This document shows, piece after piece, positions 34,602 to 42,915 of a stretch of 64,000 nt of DNA (the first letter of the stretch is position 1; each line of letters starts with the position of its first letter). The position numbers and the translations under genes were made by a program. The notes beneath the pieces were generated by a model. The model saw only the letters and a list, made by a program, of their open reading frames with translations, did not search any database and had not been told where the DNA came from. This stretch comes from Flavobacteriaceae bacterium UBA3611 (GTDB lineage Bacteria > Bacteroidota > Bacteroidia > Flavobacteriales > Flavobacteriaceae), in assembly GCA_002375495.1 (NCBI GenBank), contig DFLU01000012.1, forward strand, positions 562,269 to 626,268, in the 5' to 3' direction.

Positions 34602-35264
34602 ATGAACAAACTGACTTTACGCCAAACAGCAATTCCATTAATTACCATTGCAATCATCTGCTTTTTATGGTTTGGACCAATTCGGATACCTTATATAGAA
34701 AATATCGTCATTTCTATATTCATCATTATAGCGAATTATATAGAATACAAAGGGAAGCCATTTTTAGCACTCGGATTTCAACGTGAAAAATTTACATTTA
34801 AAAACATCTTCGTACTTGCCCCTGTACTTGCCCTCGCACTCTTTGCGTTTTATGTGTTCATATTAGTTCCAGGAATTACACATCTCACAGGAGTTCCAAT
34901 AGATTATTCAAGTTTTGATGAATTAGTAGGAAATCTTCCAGCCTGTTTAGTCGCTTTAGTATTGGTATGGGCTACTGCTGGGTTTGGAGAAGAAATTATT
35001 TTCCGGGGTTATTTTATGCGGCAATTTGTAAAATTCTTTGGAGAAAGTAAAGTCAGTATTTTTCTAAATATTGTTCTATTTGCAGGACTCTTTGGCTTTT
35101 TACATGGTTATCAAGGAATTACGGGACAGCTTGTTGCAGGAACCGTTGGAGCAATTTTAGCCCTACTATTTTACTTGCGTAGATATGATTTGTGGTTTGT
35201 TGTTGCTGTACACGGTTTTTTTGACACCATTGCGATACTGTGTATTTACTTTGGTTTGGCGTAA
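34602..35264 (+). CDS. CPBP-family intramembrane glutamic endopeptidase
   Basis: Third CPBP protease of the region, 220 residues. The catalytic motif is GFGEEIIFRGYFM (Glu130, Glu131), the second motif region is FGFLHGYQG and the third is VAVHGFFDT. About six to seven membrane helices. It follows the LytTR regulator on the same strand and is probably controlled by it. Substrate unknown. Confidence 0.9.
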   Translation: MNKLTLRQTAIPLITIAIICFLWFGPIRIPYIENIVISIFIIIANYIEYKGKPFLALGFQREKFTFKNIFVLAPVLALALFAFYVFILVPGITHLTGVPIDYSSFDELVGNLPACLVALVLVWATAGFGEEIIFRGYFMRQFVKFFGESKVSIFLNIVLFAGLFGFLHGYQGITGQLVAGTVGAILALLFYLRRYDLWFVVAVHGFFDTIAILCIYFGLA

Positions 35265-35507
35265 ATAATAGCTATACTTTCAATTGATGAATGTATGGCT
35301 TTACGTTTAATTCGGAATACATATGTAAGACAACAAAGATTAGTACGTACTCTAACAAACCACAACAGCTACTGTCACCTATATTAATGGCTTATATCGA
35401 GGCAAAATTGAATCTCCCCAACGCGATTTTGAAGTAGCCTAGCTTTAAAGGGTGATAAGGTAACCCGCGTTAGGGGTTGAGTGGTCTGTTTGAGTTCTTT
35501 TTGGTGG

Positions 35508-35640
35508 CTGAGGTGTCACGCTGAGAGAAGTCGAAGTGCTCTCGAAGTCCCAAAAAAACGAGTAACGAAGACCCGACCCTTTTTGGGCACTGAGGTCCTG
35601 CCGCGCTTTAGGCGATTCAGGGCAGGTCTAGCAGTGGCCA
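35508..35640. repeat. Intergenic GTCACnCTGAG/GTCGAAG repeat cluster
   Basis: GTCACGCTGAGAGAAGTCGA (35515-35534) is a member of the dispersed family found elsewhere in the window. It is followed by CCCAAAAA...TTTTTGGG and TTTTTGGGCAC...GTGGCCAAAAA inverted arms. A 76-codon frame across it is not credible. From 35265 to 35507 nothing else is seen. Confidence 0.55.
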
Positions 35641-35700
35641 AAAAGGGAAACGCCAAAAAAATACAGTTGAATAATTATACCAATATATATAAGGTGCTAT

Positions 35701-35957
35701 TTAGAATGTAATCCTTATACCTATAAACCATTTGAATAAATCGATATTATCACCATAATGCACCAGAGCAGGTAGACCTCTTACTTTATAAATGGCTGTA
35801 TTAATTTTTTTGTGAGCCGAATTAAAAGTGGTAGCTTGCCATCCTTGTTTTTGTCATTTTTTCAGGGTTTTACAAATTCCGTTTTAGAATAGGCAGAAAT
35901 ATCTTACAGCATAAAATTAGTTTCGGCTGAATTCCAAGTGATTATTGGCGGTAAGCA
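35701..35957 (-). pseudogene. Degraded gene of unknown family
   Basis: The minus strand carries a good coding-like stretch in two frames. Positions 35957 to about 35855 read CLPPIITWNSAETNFML, a stop, DISAYSKTEFVKP, a second stop. After a frameshift, 35853-35701 reads QGWQATTFNSAHKKINTAIY, then KVRGLPALVHYGDNIDLFKW and a natural stop after GIRITF. Composition and codon pattern look protein-coding, but two stops and a frameshift show decay. No family is recognised. Confidence 0.45.
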
Positions 35958-35966
35958 AATTTAATG

Positions 35967-35998
35967 TTGCAGAATACCATAATAATTTTATATCTTTA
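35967..35998 (+). promoter_or_regulatory. Promoter of the exbB operon
   Basis: TTG at 35967-35969, a 21-base spacer and TATCTTTA at 35991-35998 (one change from TAnnTTTG), 36 bases before the exbB ATG. Confidence 0.5.
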
Positions 35999-36034
35999 AA
36001 CCTTTAACTAAAAACAAACTTTAAGTCGATAGCA

Positions 36035-36838
36035 ATGAAAAAATTATTTTCAATTATGGCAATTGCCGCACTAGTTTTTGCGGGATCGTTAAATGTAAAT
36101 GCAACTGCAGCCAATAGCGCACCAACCAGCGTGCAACAATTAACCACAGCAGCCACTGTAACTATTATTCAAGAAGTAGAGGAAACTGCCACAGGTGATG
36201 ACCGAGGATGGCACCAAGAATTAAAAGAACGCTTTGTAGAAGGGGGTCCAGAATTTATGGGGATCGTACTTCTTTGTTTGATTCTTGGATTGGCGATTGC
36301 TATCGAAAGAATTATATACCTTAATCTTTCTACGACCAATACCCAAAAATTGGCTGAAAATGTAGAAGATGCCTTAAATAGTGGTGGTATTGAAGCAGCT
36401 AAGGAAGTTTGTAGAAATACAAAAGGTCCTGTTGCCTCTATCTATTACCAAGGGCTAGACCGTGCAGACGAAAGTATTGACGCAGCAGAGAAAGCTGTTG
36501 TTGCGTACGGTGGTGTACAAATGGGACAACTTGAGAAAAACGTGTCTTGGATTTCATTGTTTATCGCTTTGGCACCGATGCTTGGTTTCATGGGTACGGT
36601 AATTGGTATGATCTTGGCCTTCGATAAAATTGCTGCAGCGGGTGACATGAACCCATCTTTGGTAGCAGGAGGTATTAAGGTAGCACTTTTAACAACCGTA
36701 TTTGGTTTGATCGTTGCGATTATCCTTCAGATTTTCTACAACTATATCATTGCTAAGATTGACCGTATCGTAAACAGCATGGAAGACGCGTCTATTACGC
36801 TTATCGATATGCTCGTTGACTACAAAAACAGAAAATAA
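36035..36838 (+). CDS. exbB: MotA/TolQ/ExbB proton-channel family protein
   Basis: Inner-membrane proton channel subunit that energises TonB-type outer-membrane uptake or a Tol-like system. 267 residues. The N-terminal hydrophobic signal-like segment and a roughly 35-residue low-complexity periplasmic stretch are Bacteroidota features. Helix 1 is near 77-97 (GIVLLCLILGLAIAIERII). The conserved pair of helices follows with WISLFIALAPMLGFMGTVIGMI and KVALLTTVFGLIVAI. It is first in an operon with a small membrane protein and two ExbD-like genes. Confidence 0.93.
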   Translation: MKKLFSIMAIAALVFAGSLNVNATAANSAPTSVQQLTTAATVTIIQEVEETATGDDRGWHQELKERFVEGGPEFMGIVLLCLILGLAIAIERIIYLNLSTTNTQKLAENVEDALNSGGIEAAKEVCRNTKGPVASIYYQGLDRADESIDAAEKAVVAYGGVQMGQLEKNVSWISLFIALAPMLGFMGTVIGMILAFDKIAAAGDMNPSLVAGGIKVALLTTVFGLIVAIILQIFYNYIIAKIDRIVNSMEDASITLIDMLVDYKNRK

Positions 36839-36858
36839 TTTAAAACACACCATATAAC

Positions 36859-37269
36859 ATGGCTTTACATAAAATTTTTAAAATCATAGGAATCGTTCTA
36901 GGACTGTTAGGTGTTGTTTTTATGGCACTGCTACTTTCTGGAAACGCTTCTGCAATGGATTGGCTAATCTATACAGGCTATATCGTGTTGGCAGTAACCG
37001 TTGTGATGGTGCTCTTATTTGTACTCAAAGGTGTCTTTGAGGGAGATATAAAGAAAACCCTAATTTCTATTGGTGTTTTTGCAGCAATCATCATTGTATC
37101 TTACGTGCTGGCAGATAGTACCCCTATGCAACTTCCGGATGACGGAGGGATGACCTCAGAATCTGGTTCGAAATGGGTGGGTACCGGCCTTTATACCTTT
37201 TATATCTTGGCAATTGTTGCCGTAGGTTTAATGGTATTTAGCGGATTCAAAAAAATAACAAACAGATAA
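36859..37269 (+). CDS. Small membrane protein of the ExbBD operon
   Basis: 136 residues with four hydrophobic helices (about 7-27, 34-56, 66-84, 110-128) and a short acidic loop DGGMTSESGSKW. No family is recognised, but it sits tightly between exbB and exbD: 20 bases after exbB, and its stop overlaps the exbD start by one base (TAATG). Coupled translation suggests a subunit or assembly partner of the energy-transduction complex. Confidence 0.8.
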   Translation: MALHKIFKIIGIVLGLLGVVFMALLLSGNASAMDWLIYTGYIVLAVTVVMVLLFVLKGVFEGDIKKTLISIGVFAAIIIVSYVLADSTPMQLPDDGGMTSESGSKWVGTGLYTFYILAIVAVGLMVFSGFKKITNR

Positions 37270-37898
37270 TGGCAAGAAGAGCAACACCCGAAGTTAATGC
37301 TGGGTCGATGGCAGACATCGCATTCCTATTGCTTATCTTTTTCTTGGTAACTACTACCATCGATAAGGATAAAGGGATTGCACGTCAGTTACCTCCTAAG
37401 CAAGATGAGAATATTGAACCACCGCTCTTAAAAGAGAAGAACACCTTTATTGTAAATGTGAATCAGAACGACCAGCTTTTGGTTGAAGAAGAACTGATGG
37501 AGCTCAAAAACTTGAAGGACGCAGCCATTGCATTTTTAGATAATGGTGGAGCTCCTTCTGGAAGCCCGGAGTACTGTAGCTACTGTAAAGGTGCAAGTGA
37601 TCCTCGTTCTTCAGATAATCCGAATAAGGCCGTAATTTCAGTTCAGAATGACCGTTTAACCTCTTACCAAATGTACATTGCAGTACAAAATGAATTGGTA
37701 GGTGCCTATAACGAACTTCGAAACAGAGAAGGGAAACGTTTGTACGGTCCTAACTTTGTTTATACTGATGTTAAGAATGCTATCAATGAAGGGAAGTATC
37801 AAGGAGATGTCGAGGCTGCCGAAGAAAGGCTAAAAAGAATACAAGAGTTATTTCCTTTGAAACTTTCAGAAGCTGAACCTAAGAAAAGAGGCGAATAA
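37269..37898 (+). CDS. exbD: ExbD/TolR-family biopolymer transport protein
   Basis: Single-pass inner-membrane stator subunit. The helix at about residues 15-35 includes the conserved acidic position in MADIAFLLLIFFLVTT. A periplasmic domain of about 170 residues follows, longer than classical ExbD (about 140), with an insertion holding SPEYCSYCKGASD that carries two cysteines spaced C-x-x-C. Pairs with ExbB and with the second ExbD-like protein encoded 14 bases downstream. Confidence 0.92.
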   Translation: MARRATPEVNAGSMADIAFLLLIFFLVTTTIDKDKGIARQLPPKQDENIEPPLLKEKNTFIVNVNQNDQLLVEEELMELKNLKDAAIAFLDNGGAPSGSPEYCSYCKGASDPRSSDNPNKAVISVQNDRLTSYQMYIAVQNELVGAYNELRNREGKRLYGPNFVYTDVKNAINEGKYQGDVEAAEERLKRIQELFPLKLSEAEPKKRGE

Positions 37899-37912
37899 AA
37901 ACCTAGAAGAAT

Positions 37913-38386
37913 ATGTCAAAATTTAAAAAGAAAAAGGGAGGCGATTTGCCTCCAGTAAATACAGCATCGTTACCCGATATTGTATTTATGCTGCTGTTCT
38001 TCTTTATGGTGGTAACAGTGCTGCGGAATAATGACTTGATGATCAAAAATGAACTCCCAAAGGCTGATGAAGTTGAAAAACTGAAAAAAGACCGGTCGGT
38101 ATTTATTTTTGCTGGAAAACCAAGCCAAAATTACCAAGCAAAGTATGGTACTGAAAGTAAGATTCAGATTGGCGATAAATTTACAGATGTTTCAAGTTTG
38201 CAATTTGCATTAACCGAAGCACGCCAGAAATTACGTCCAGAATTACAAGATTATGTAGTTGTTGCCTTAAAAGTTGATAAGGAAACCAATACAGGACTTG
38301 TAACAGACATTAAAGAAGAACTAAGAGAACTAAACATGGTAAAGATTATTTATATCACCGCTCCAGGTAGTGAAATCGATAATTAA
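37913..38386 (+). CDS. exbD: Second ExbD/TolR-family protein
   Basis: 157 residues. A short basic N-terminus (SKFKKKKGGDLPP) precedes the helix with the proton-relay acidic residue in SLPDIVFMLLFFFMVVTVL, then a periplasmic domain ending VKIIYITAPG. Two different ExbD paralogues beside one ExbB is the usual Bacteroidota arrangement. Last gene before the terminator at 38412. Confidence 0.92.
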   Translation: MSKFKKKKGGDLPPVNTASLPDIVFMLLFFFMVVTVLRNNDLMIKNELPKADEVEKLKKDRSVFIFAGKPSQNYQAKYGTESKIQIGDKFTDVSSLQFALTEARQKLRPELQDYVVVALKVDKETNTGLVTDIKEELRELNMVKIIYITAPGSEIDN

Positions 38387-38411
38387 TAATCTTCCAATTA
38401 CTTAATATTGA

Positions 38412-38440
38412 AACGCCTTGATACTTCAAGGCGTTTTTTT
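38412..38440 (+). terminator. Terminator of the exbB-exbD operon
   Basis: Perfect stem AACGCCTTGA / TCAAGGCGTT with a TACT loop followed by five T. Confidence 0.9.
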
Positions 38441-38476
38441 ATGTTATAAATTGAAATAAAACTATCTTTATCATCT

Positions 38477-39241
38477 ATGCGAGGTACTTATTTCTACATC
38501 TCTTGCTTCCTCTTTTTAATCGCTCCTGTGGTCTTCGCACAACAGACCGATACCAATATGAATACTAACACTAATGCATTTAGCACGAGGCTAGATCAAC
38601 AAAAGAAAGTAGATACTGTAGGTGACCTAAAGTATCGTGAAGATCAGTTTTACCTTGGTATTACGTACAACTTACTTTCTAATGTACCATCTGCAGTGAA
38701 TATTCGTGGACTTTCGGGCGGAATCCATTTCGGATTTTTACGAGACATGCCTATTAACGAACGTAGAAATATAGCAATAGCTGTTGGTGGCGGCCTGAGT
38801 TTTGATGTCTACGGAAACACCCTCTTTATTGGAGAAACGCCCCAAGAAGAGACTATTTTTACGATTCTTAATGATGACGATTACATTTATGACACCAACC
38901 GATTTACCACGGCAGTGATTGAAGCACCCATTGAATTGCGCTGGCGTACCTCTACGCCTACCAAATACGGATTTTGGAGAGTGTATGCAGGGTTTCGGCT
39001 AGGGTACGCCTATTGGTACCAAGCAAAATTTAAACAGGAAGGAAACGAAGTAACACAGACAGACATTCCTGAATTCAACAGAACTCGACTGGCTGCAACA
39101 TTAAGTCTAGGGTATAATAAAGTGAACTTTTACGCTTATTATAGCATCAACTCATTTTTTGATGGGGCAACTACTTCGAATACGGCTGAAACAGTAGATT
39201 TCAGAACGATTAAATTGGGGATATTATTCTATATTTTATAG
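38477..39241 (+). CDS. PorT-like outer-membrane beta-barrel protein
   Basis: 254 residues. A signal peptide (YISCFLFLIAPVVFAQQ) and a short Asn/Thr-rich spacer precede about eight amphipathic strands. Examples are QFYLGITYNLLSNVPSA, GGIHFGFLRDMP, RVYAGFRLGYAYWYQAKF and VNFYAYYSINSFF. The C-terminus is LGILFYIL. The layout and the position after the ExbBD operon fit the PorT family, whose founder acts in the type IX secretion/gliding machinery of Bacteroidota. Whether this member does so cannot be told from sequence. Its stop overlaps the convergent gene by six bases. Confidence 0.7.
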   Translation: MRGTYFYISCFLFLIAPVVFAQQTDTNMNTNTNAFSTRLDQQKKVDTVGDLKYREDQFYLGITYNLLSNVPSAVNIRGLSGGIHFGFLRDMPINERRNIAIAVGGGLSFDVYGNTLFIGETPQEETIFTILNDDDYIYDTNRFTTAVIEAPIELRWRTSTPTKYGFWRVYAGFRLGYAYWYQAKFKQEGNEVTQTDIPEFNRTRLAATLSLGYNKVNFYAYYSINSFFDGATTSNTAETVDFRTIKLGILFYIL

Positions 39242-39841
39242 CCAAAAATTTAATAACAATACCTGCGGAATGAGCCCTATAAAGAAACCAGCTATAAGCT
39301 CTGGATAGGTATGTGAACTTGTGTGAAGCCTAGATGATGCCACCCAGCCATTCGCTATAAAGAAGAAGCATACCCACAATAACATGTTGATCTGGAAATG
39401 TACACTAAGGGCAATTAAGAACATGGTAACACCCGCAATGCCCATTTGGTGTAAACTCACCTTAAACTTCAAGAACACCAAGATAAGGGCAGTCATGGTG
39501 GTAAATAGCACCCCAACAAAGAAATAATAAAGCTCGGCATTGTCATACGGGTCAAACACCATTTTTATTACTAATAACAAAAGTAAGCACTGCAACATAA
39601 GGGGTACTTTACGTTCATGTACCGTTTCAAGATGGATGGTGTTCAAAACACCGAGATTTCGTAACAAGAAAAAAGTTACGATGGGAATAAAAAATGTAAT
39701 GATGGTCACCGCTAAAATACGGGATTGTGCCACGCCCAACTCAACATATCTGGGGGTATAAATGTAGTATAATACAGTGCCTAATAAAGGCATGAGCAGC
39801 GGGTGCAAAAGGTACGCCCCAATACGTAGAAAGATATTCAT
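39236..39841 (-). CDS. Multi-pass membrane protein, degenerate PAP2-like
   Basis: 201 residues with six or so membrane helices. Near the C-terminus SSRLHTSSHTYPE (Arg171, His177, Glu181) resembles the SRxxxxxHxxxD motif of PAP2 phosphatases with Glu in place of Asp. No PSGH motif and no first-motif KxxxxxxRP are seen, so activity is doubtful. The start overlaps the rpoN stop by one base (TAATG-like), so it is probably translated with rpoN. Confidence 0.75.
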   Translation of the reverse strand: MNIFLRIGAYLLHPLLMPLLGTVLYYIYTPRYVELGVAQSRILAVTIITFFIPIVTFFLLRNLGVLNTIHLETVHERKVPLMLQCLLLLLVIKMVFDPYDNAELYYFFVGVLFTTMTALILVFLKFKVSLHQMGIAGVTMFLIALSVHFQINMLLWVCFFFIANGWVASSRLHTSSHTYPELIAGFFIGLIPQVLLLNFWL

Positions 39842-41295
39842 TAAAATTCTTTTCTTAGTCGTGCCACAGGGATATCGAGTTGTTCTCTGTATTTGGCCAC
39901 TGTACGTCGCGCGATAGGATATCCTTTTTCCTTGAGGATTTTTGCCAGTCGGTCATCTGTAAGGGGCTTCTTCTTATTTTCTTCGCTTACAGTAATTTCA
40001 AGTATTTTCTTTATTTCTCTAGTGGAAACATCCTCGCCTTGGTCATTTTTCATCGATTCACTAAAAAATTCCTTAATCAACTTGGTGCCATAAGGGGTGT
40101 CTACATACTTGCTATTTGCCACCCTAGATACGGTAGAAACATCCATATTAATTTTGTCGGCTATATCCTTAAGAATCATTGGTTTCAGCTTGCGCTCATC
40201 ACCCGTCAAAAAATACTCTTTTTGATGGTGCATTATCGAATTCATGGTGACAAACAATGTTTGTTGACGCTGTTTAATGGCGTCAATAAACCATTTTGCC
40301 GCATCTAACTTCTGTTTGATGAACATGACAGCATCTTTCTGCGATTTCGATTTCTGTTTAGAAGCTTTGTAGCCCTTCAGCATATTGGTATACTCGCGCG
40401 AAACATGAAGTTCTGGAGCGTTTCTACCATTTAAGGTAAGATCTAGCTCTCCATCTACAATTTTGATGGCAAAATCAGGCACTACATGCTCAACTATCCG
40501 TGTGCTTCCTGAATAAGCACCACCGGGTTTAGGGTTTAGATGTTCTATCTCTGAAATCGCATCACGAAGGTCGTCTTCAGTAACATCAAACTTTTGAATT
40601 AGCTTGCTGTAATGTTTTTTAATAAAATGATCGAATGCGTCATCTACAATTTCAATCGCAAGGCTCACAGCTTCGGTCGGACTTTTTCGGTACAACTGCA
40701 ACAATAGACATTCTTGAAGATCTCTGGCGCCCACTCCTGCTGGGTCAAGTTCCTGCACGATATTCAAAATCTTTTCAATTTTTTCTTCCGTGGTATACAC
40801 ATTTTGCGTAAACGCCAAGTCATCTAAAATATCAGCAATTTCACGACGTATATAACCACTTTCGTCTACACTACCCACCAAGAATTTAGCAATCTGCTCT
40901 TCCTCATCATCCAATCGATACGTGTTTAGTTGTTGTAACAGGTATTGGTTAAACGAAGTTCCCGATGCATAAGGCGTTTGCTTATCCTCGTCGTCTGCAC
41001 TGTAATTATTGGCAGAAAGCTTATAGCTTGGTATTTCATCGTCACTCAGATAATCGTCTACGTTGATATCGGTCTCTATTACTTCGTTGTCATCTCCGTA
41101 GTCGTCCTCATTGCTAAACTCTTCGTCAAAGGTATCCCCTTCATCTTTACCGCCTTCTAGCGCAGGGTTTTCGTTCATTTCTTGCGAAATGCGCTGTTCA
41201 AATGCCTGTGTGGGCAATTGTATCAGCTTCATCAACTGGATTTGTTGAGGCGAAAGCTTCTGTGAAAGTTTAAAATTTAACTGTTGTTTGAGCAT
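39841..41295 (-). CDS. rpoN: RNA polymerase sigma-54 factor
   Basis: 484 residues. The N-terminal activator-interaction region starts with the glutamine-rich LNFKLSQKLSPQQIQLMKLI. A long acidic linker follows (about 45-90, rich in Asp/Glu), then the core-binding domain (DPAGVGARDLQECLLLQLY), the HTH region and the C-terminal RpoN box ARRTVAKYREQL. Transcription by sigma-54 requires an AAA+ activator, none of which is encoded in the window. It follows asnS on the same strand, but a terminator hairpin at 41323-41360 separates them. Confidence 0.96.
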   Translation of the reverse strand: MLKQQLNFKLSQKLSPQQIQLMKLIQLPTQAFEQRISQEMNENPALEGGKDEGDTFDEEFSNEDDYGDDNEVIETDINVDDYLSDDEIPSYKLSANNYSADDEDKQTPYASGTSFNQYLLQQLNTYRLDDEEEQIAKFLVGSVDESGYIRREIADILDDLAFTQNVYTTEEKIEKILNIVQELDPAGVGARDLQECLLLQLYRKSPTEAVSLAIEIVDDAFDHFIKKHYSKLIQKFDVTEDDLRDAISEIEHLNPKPGGAYSGSTRIVEHVVPDFAIKIVDGELDLTLNGRNAPELHVSREYTNMLKGYKASKQKSKSQKDAVMFIKQKLDAAKWFIDAIKQRQQTLFVTMNSIMHHQKEYFLTGDERKLKPMILKDIADKINMDVSTVSRVANSKYVDTPYGTKLIKEFFSESMKNDQGEDVSTREIKKILEITVSEENKKKPLTDDRLAKILKEKGYPIARRTVAKYREQLDIPVARLRKEF

Positions 41296-41322
41296 ACGTT
41301 TTATCCTGAACCATAAAAATAG

Positions 41323-41360
41323 AAAAAACCCTTCACATCAAGCGATACGAAGGGTTTTTT
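41323..41360 (-). terminator. Terminator between asnS and rpoN
   Basis: A 12-bp stem AAAAAACCCTTC / GAAGGGTTTTTT with a 14-base loop. It lies 24 bases after the asnS stop on the minus strand and ends in a T-run. Confidence 0.8.
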
Positions 41361-41384
41361 AATAAAAGCTTATGAGTTTTTGTA

Positions 41385-42827
41385 CTAGAAGCTCGCATTT
41401 CCCGGAGTTCGAGGATACGGAATCACATCTCGAATGTTCCCCATACCCGTAACAAAGAGCACCAAACGCTCAAAACCTAGACCGAAACCGCTGTGAACAC
41501 AGGTTCCAAACTTCCGTAGGTCTAGGTACCAATGTAATTCTTCTTCGGAAATATCCATGGCGGCCATTTTTTCCTTTAGCACCTCATACCGTTCTTCCCG
41601 TTGGCTACCACCTACAATTTCCCCGATACCGGGAAACAGTACATCCATGGCGCGTACGGTTTTACCATCATCGTTCAATCGCATATAAAATGCCTTGATT
41701 TTTGCAGGATAATCGAAGAGAATTACGGGGCACTTAAAATGCTTTTCAACTAAAAATCGCTCGTGTTCGCTCTGAAGGTCTGCGCCCCACTCGTCTATAA
41801 GGTACTTGAATTTCTTTTTTTGGTTCGGTTTGCTACGCTTCAAAATATCGATGGCTTCTGTATAACTAACCCTTTTGAAATTATTGTCAAGCACAAAGCT
41901 TAACTTTTCGCGCAGTGCCATTTCGCTACGTTCGGCTTGTGGCTTGCTCTTTTCTTCATTTAATAACCGCTGTTCTAAGAATTCTAGATCGTCTGCACAA
42001 TGTTCCAGCGCGTAATTCACAACATATTTAATGAAGTCTTCTGCAAGGTCCATGTTGTCTGCCAAATCGTTGAAAGCAACCTCAGGTTCAATCATCCAGA
42101 ATTCAGCCAAGTGTCTTGATGTGTTGCTATTTTCAGCCCTAAAAGTGGGGCCAAAGGTGTATACCTTTCCCAATCCCATTGCAAAAGTTTCAGCTTCTAA
42201 CTGCCCGCTTACCGTAAGGTTGGTTTCTTTTTCAAAGAAATCTTCTTTATAGTTTACGCTACCATCGTCATTCAGTGGCGGATTCTTAGCATCGAGGTTG
42301 GTTACACGGAACATCTCTCCGGCGCCTTCGGCATCACTACCCGTGATAATTGGCGAATGCATATAGTAAAAACCATTTTTTTGGAAGTACTCATGTATCG
42401 CAAAAGACAATTTTGAACGTACCCGCATAATCGCACCAAAGGTGTTTGTGCGTACACGTAAATGTGCTTGTTCGCGCAATTTTTCTAAGGTATGTCGTTT
42501 TGGGGATAGAATGGTAAGCTTTACCTCTTCAGGGTCTGCCTTTCCGAGAACGCTCACTTTTGAAACTTGAATTTCAACCGCCTGTCCTTTCCCTTGGCTT
42601 TCTACCAAGGTTCCAATCACCTCAATGGCAGCACCAGTTGTGATATCGTTTAGGACTTCTTCTTCAAAATTTTCAAAATCTACAACACACTGTATGTTTT
42701 TGATGGTAGAACCGTCGTTGAGCGCAATAAATCGGTTGCTTCTGAACGAACGCACCCAACCTCGGGCTTTGATTTCGATAAGTGAGGGTTCCATCTCTAG
42801 AATGGTTGCTATGGAAGTGGCTTTCAT
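41385..42827 (-). CDS. asnS: Asparagine--tRNA ligase
   Basis: Class IIb aminoacyl-tRNA synthetase, 480 residues. The N-terminal OB-fold anticodon-binding domain (about 1-110, WVRSFRSNRFIALNDGS) is followed by the catalytic domain with motif 2 region FRAENSNTSRHLAEFWMIEPE and motif 3 GFGLGFERLVLFVTG; RDVIPYPRTPG closes the protein. The ATG at 42827 is preferred to the GTG at 42833. A minus-strand TATCTTTG box (42855-42848) is a likely promoter. Confidence 0.96.
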   Translation of the reverse strand: MKATSIATILEMEPSLIEIKARGWVRSFRSNRFIALNDGSTIKNIQCVVDFENFEEEVLNDITTGAAIEVIGTLVESQGKGQAVEIQVSKVSVLGKADPEEVKLTILSPKRHTLEKLREQAHLRVRTNTFGAIMRVRSKLSFAIHEYFQKNGFYYMHSPIITGSDAEGAGEMFRVTNLDAKNPPLNDDGSVNYKEDFFEKETNLTVSGQLEAETFAMGLGKVYTFGPTFRAENSNTSRHLAEFWMIEPEVAFNDLADNMDLAEDFIKYVVNYALEHCADDLEFLEQRLLNEEKSKPQAERSEMALREKLSFVLDNNFKRVSYTEAIDILKRSKPNQKKKFKYLIDEWGADLQSEHERFLVEKHFKCPVILFDYPAKIKAFYMRLNDDGKTVRAMDVLFPGIGEIVGGSQREERYEVLKEKMAAMDISEEELHWYLDLRKFGTCVHSGFGLGFERLVLFVTGMGNIRDVIPYPRTPGNASF

Positions 42828-42847
42828 GGTCACGATTTTATGGAAGG

Positions 42848-42855
42848 CAAAGATA
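42848..42855 (-). promoter_or_regulatory. -7 box TATCTTTG of asnS
   Basis: Matches TAnnTTTG 21 bases before the asnS ATG. The -33 element is not obvious. Confidence 0.5.
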
Positions 42856-42915
42856 CTTGTTTGATTCAGAAATAGGAATTCAGTAATGGAAATTTTAAAG
42901 CCTCAAATGTGTGTT

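Noticed and set aside
35481..35711. A 76-codon plus-strand reading frame before exbB
   Set aside because: It covers the intergenic repeat cluster, has an implausible composition and no promoter or family resemblance.
17798..36000. Integrative element using tRNA-Ser as attachment site
   Set aside because: No integrase gene is present and no copy of the tRNA 3' end was found at the other side of the accessory region; only the general insertion hot-spot idea is kept.
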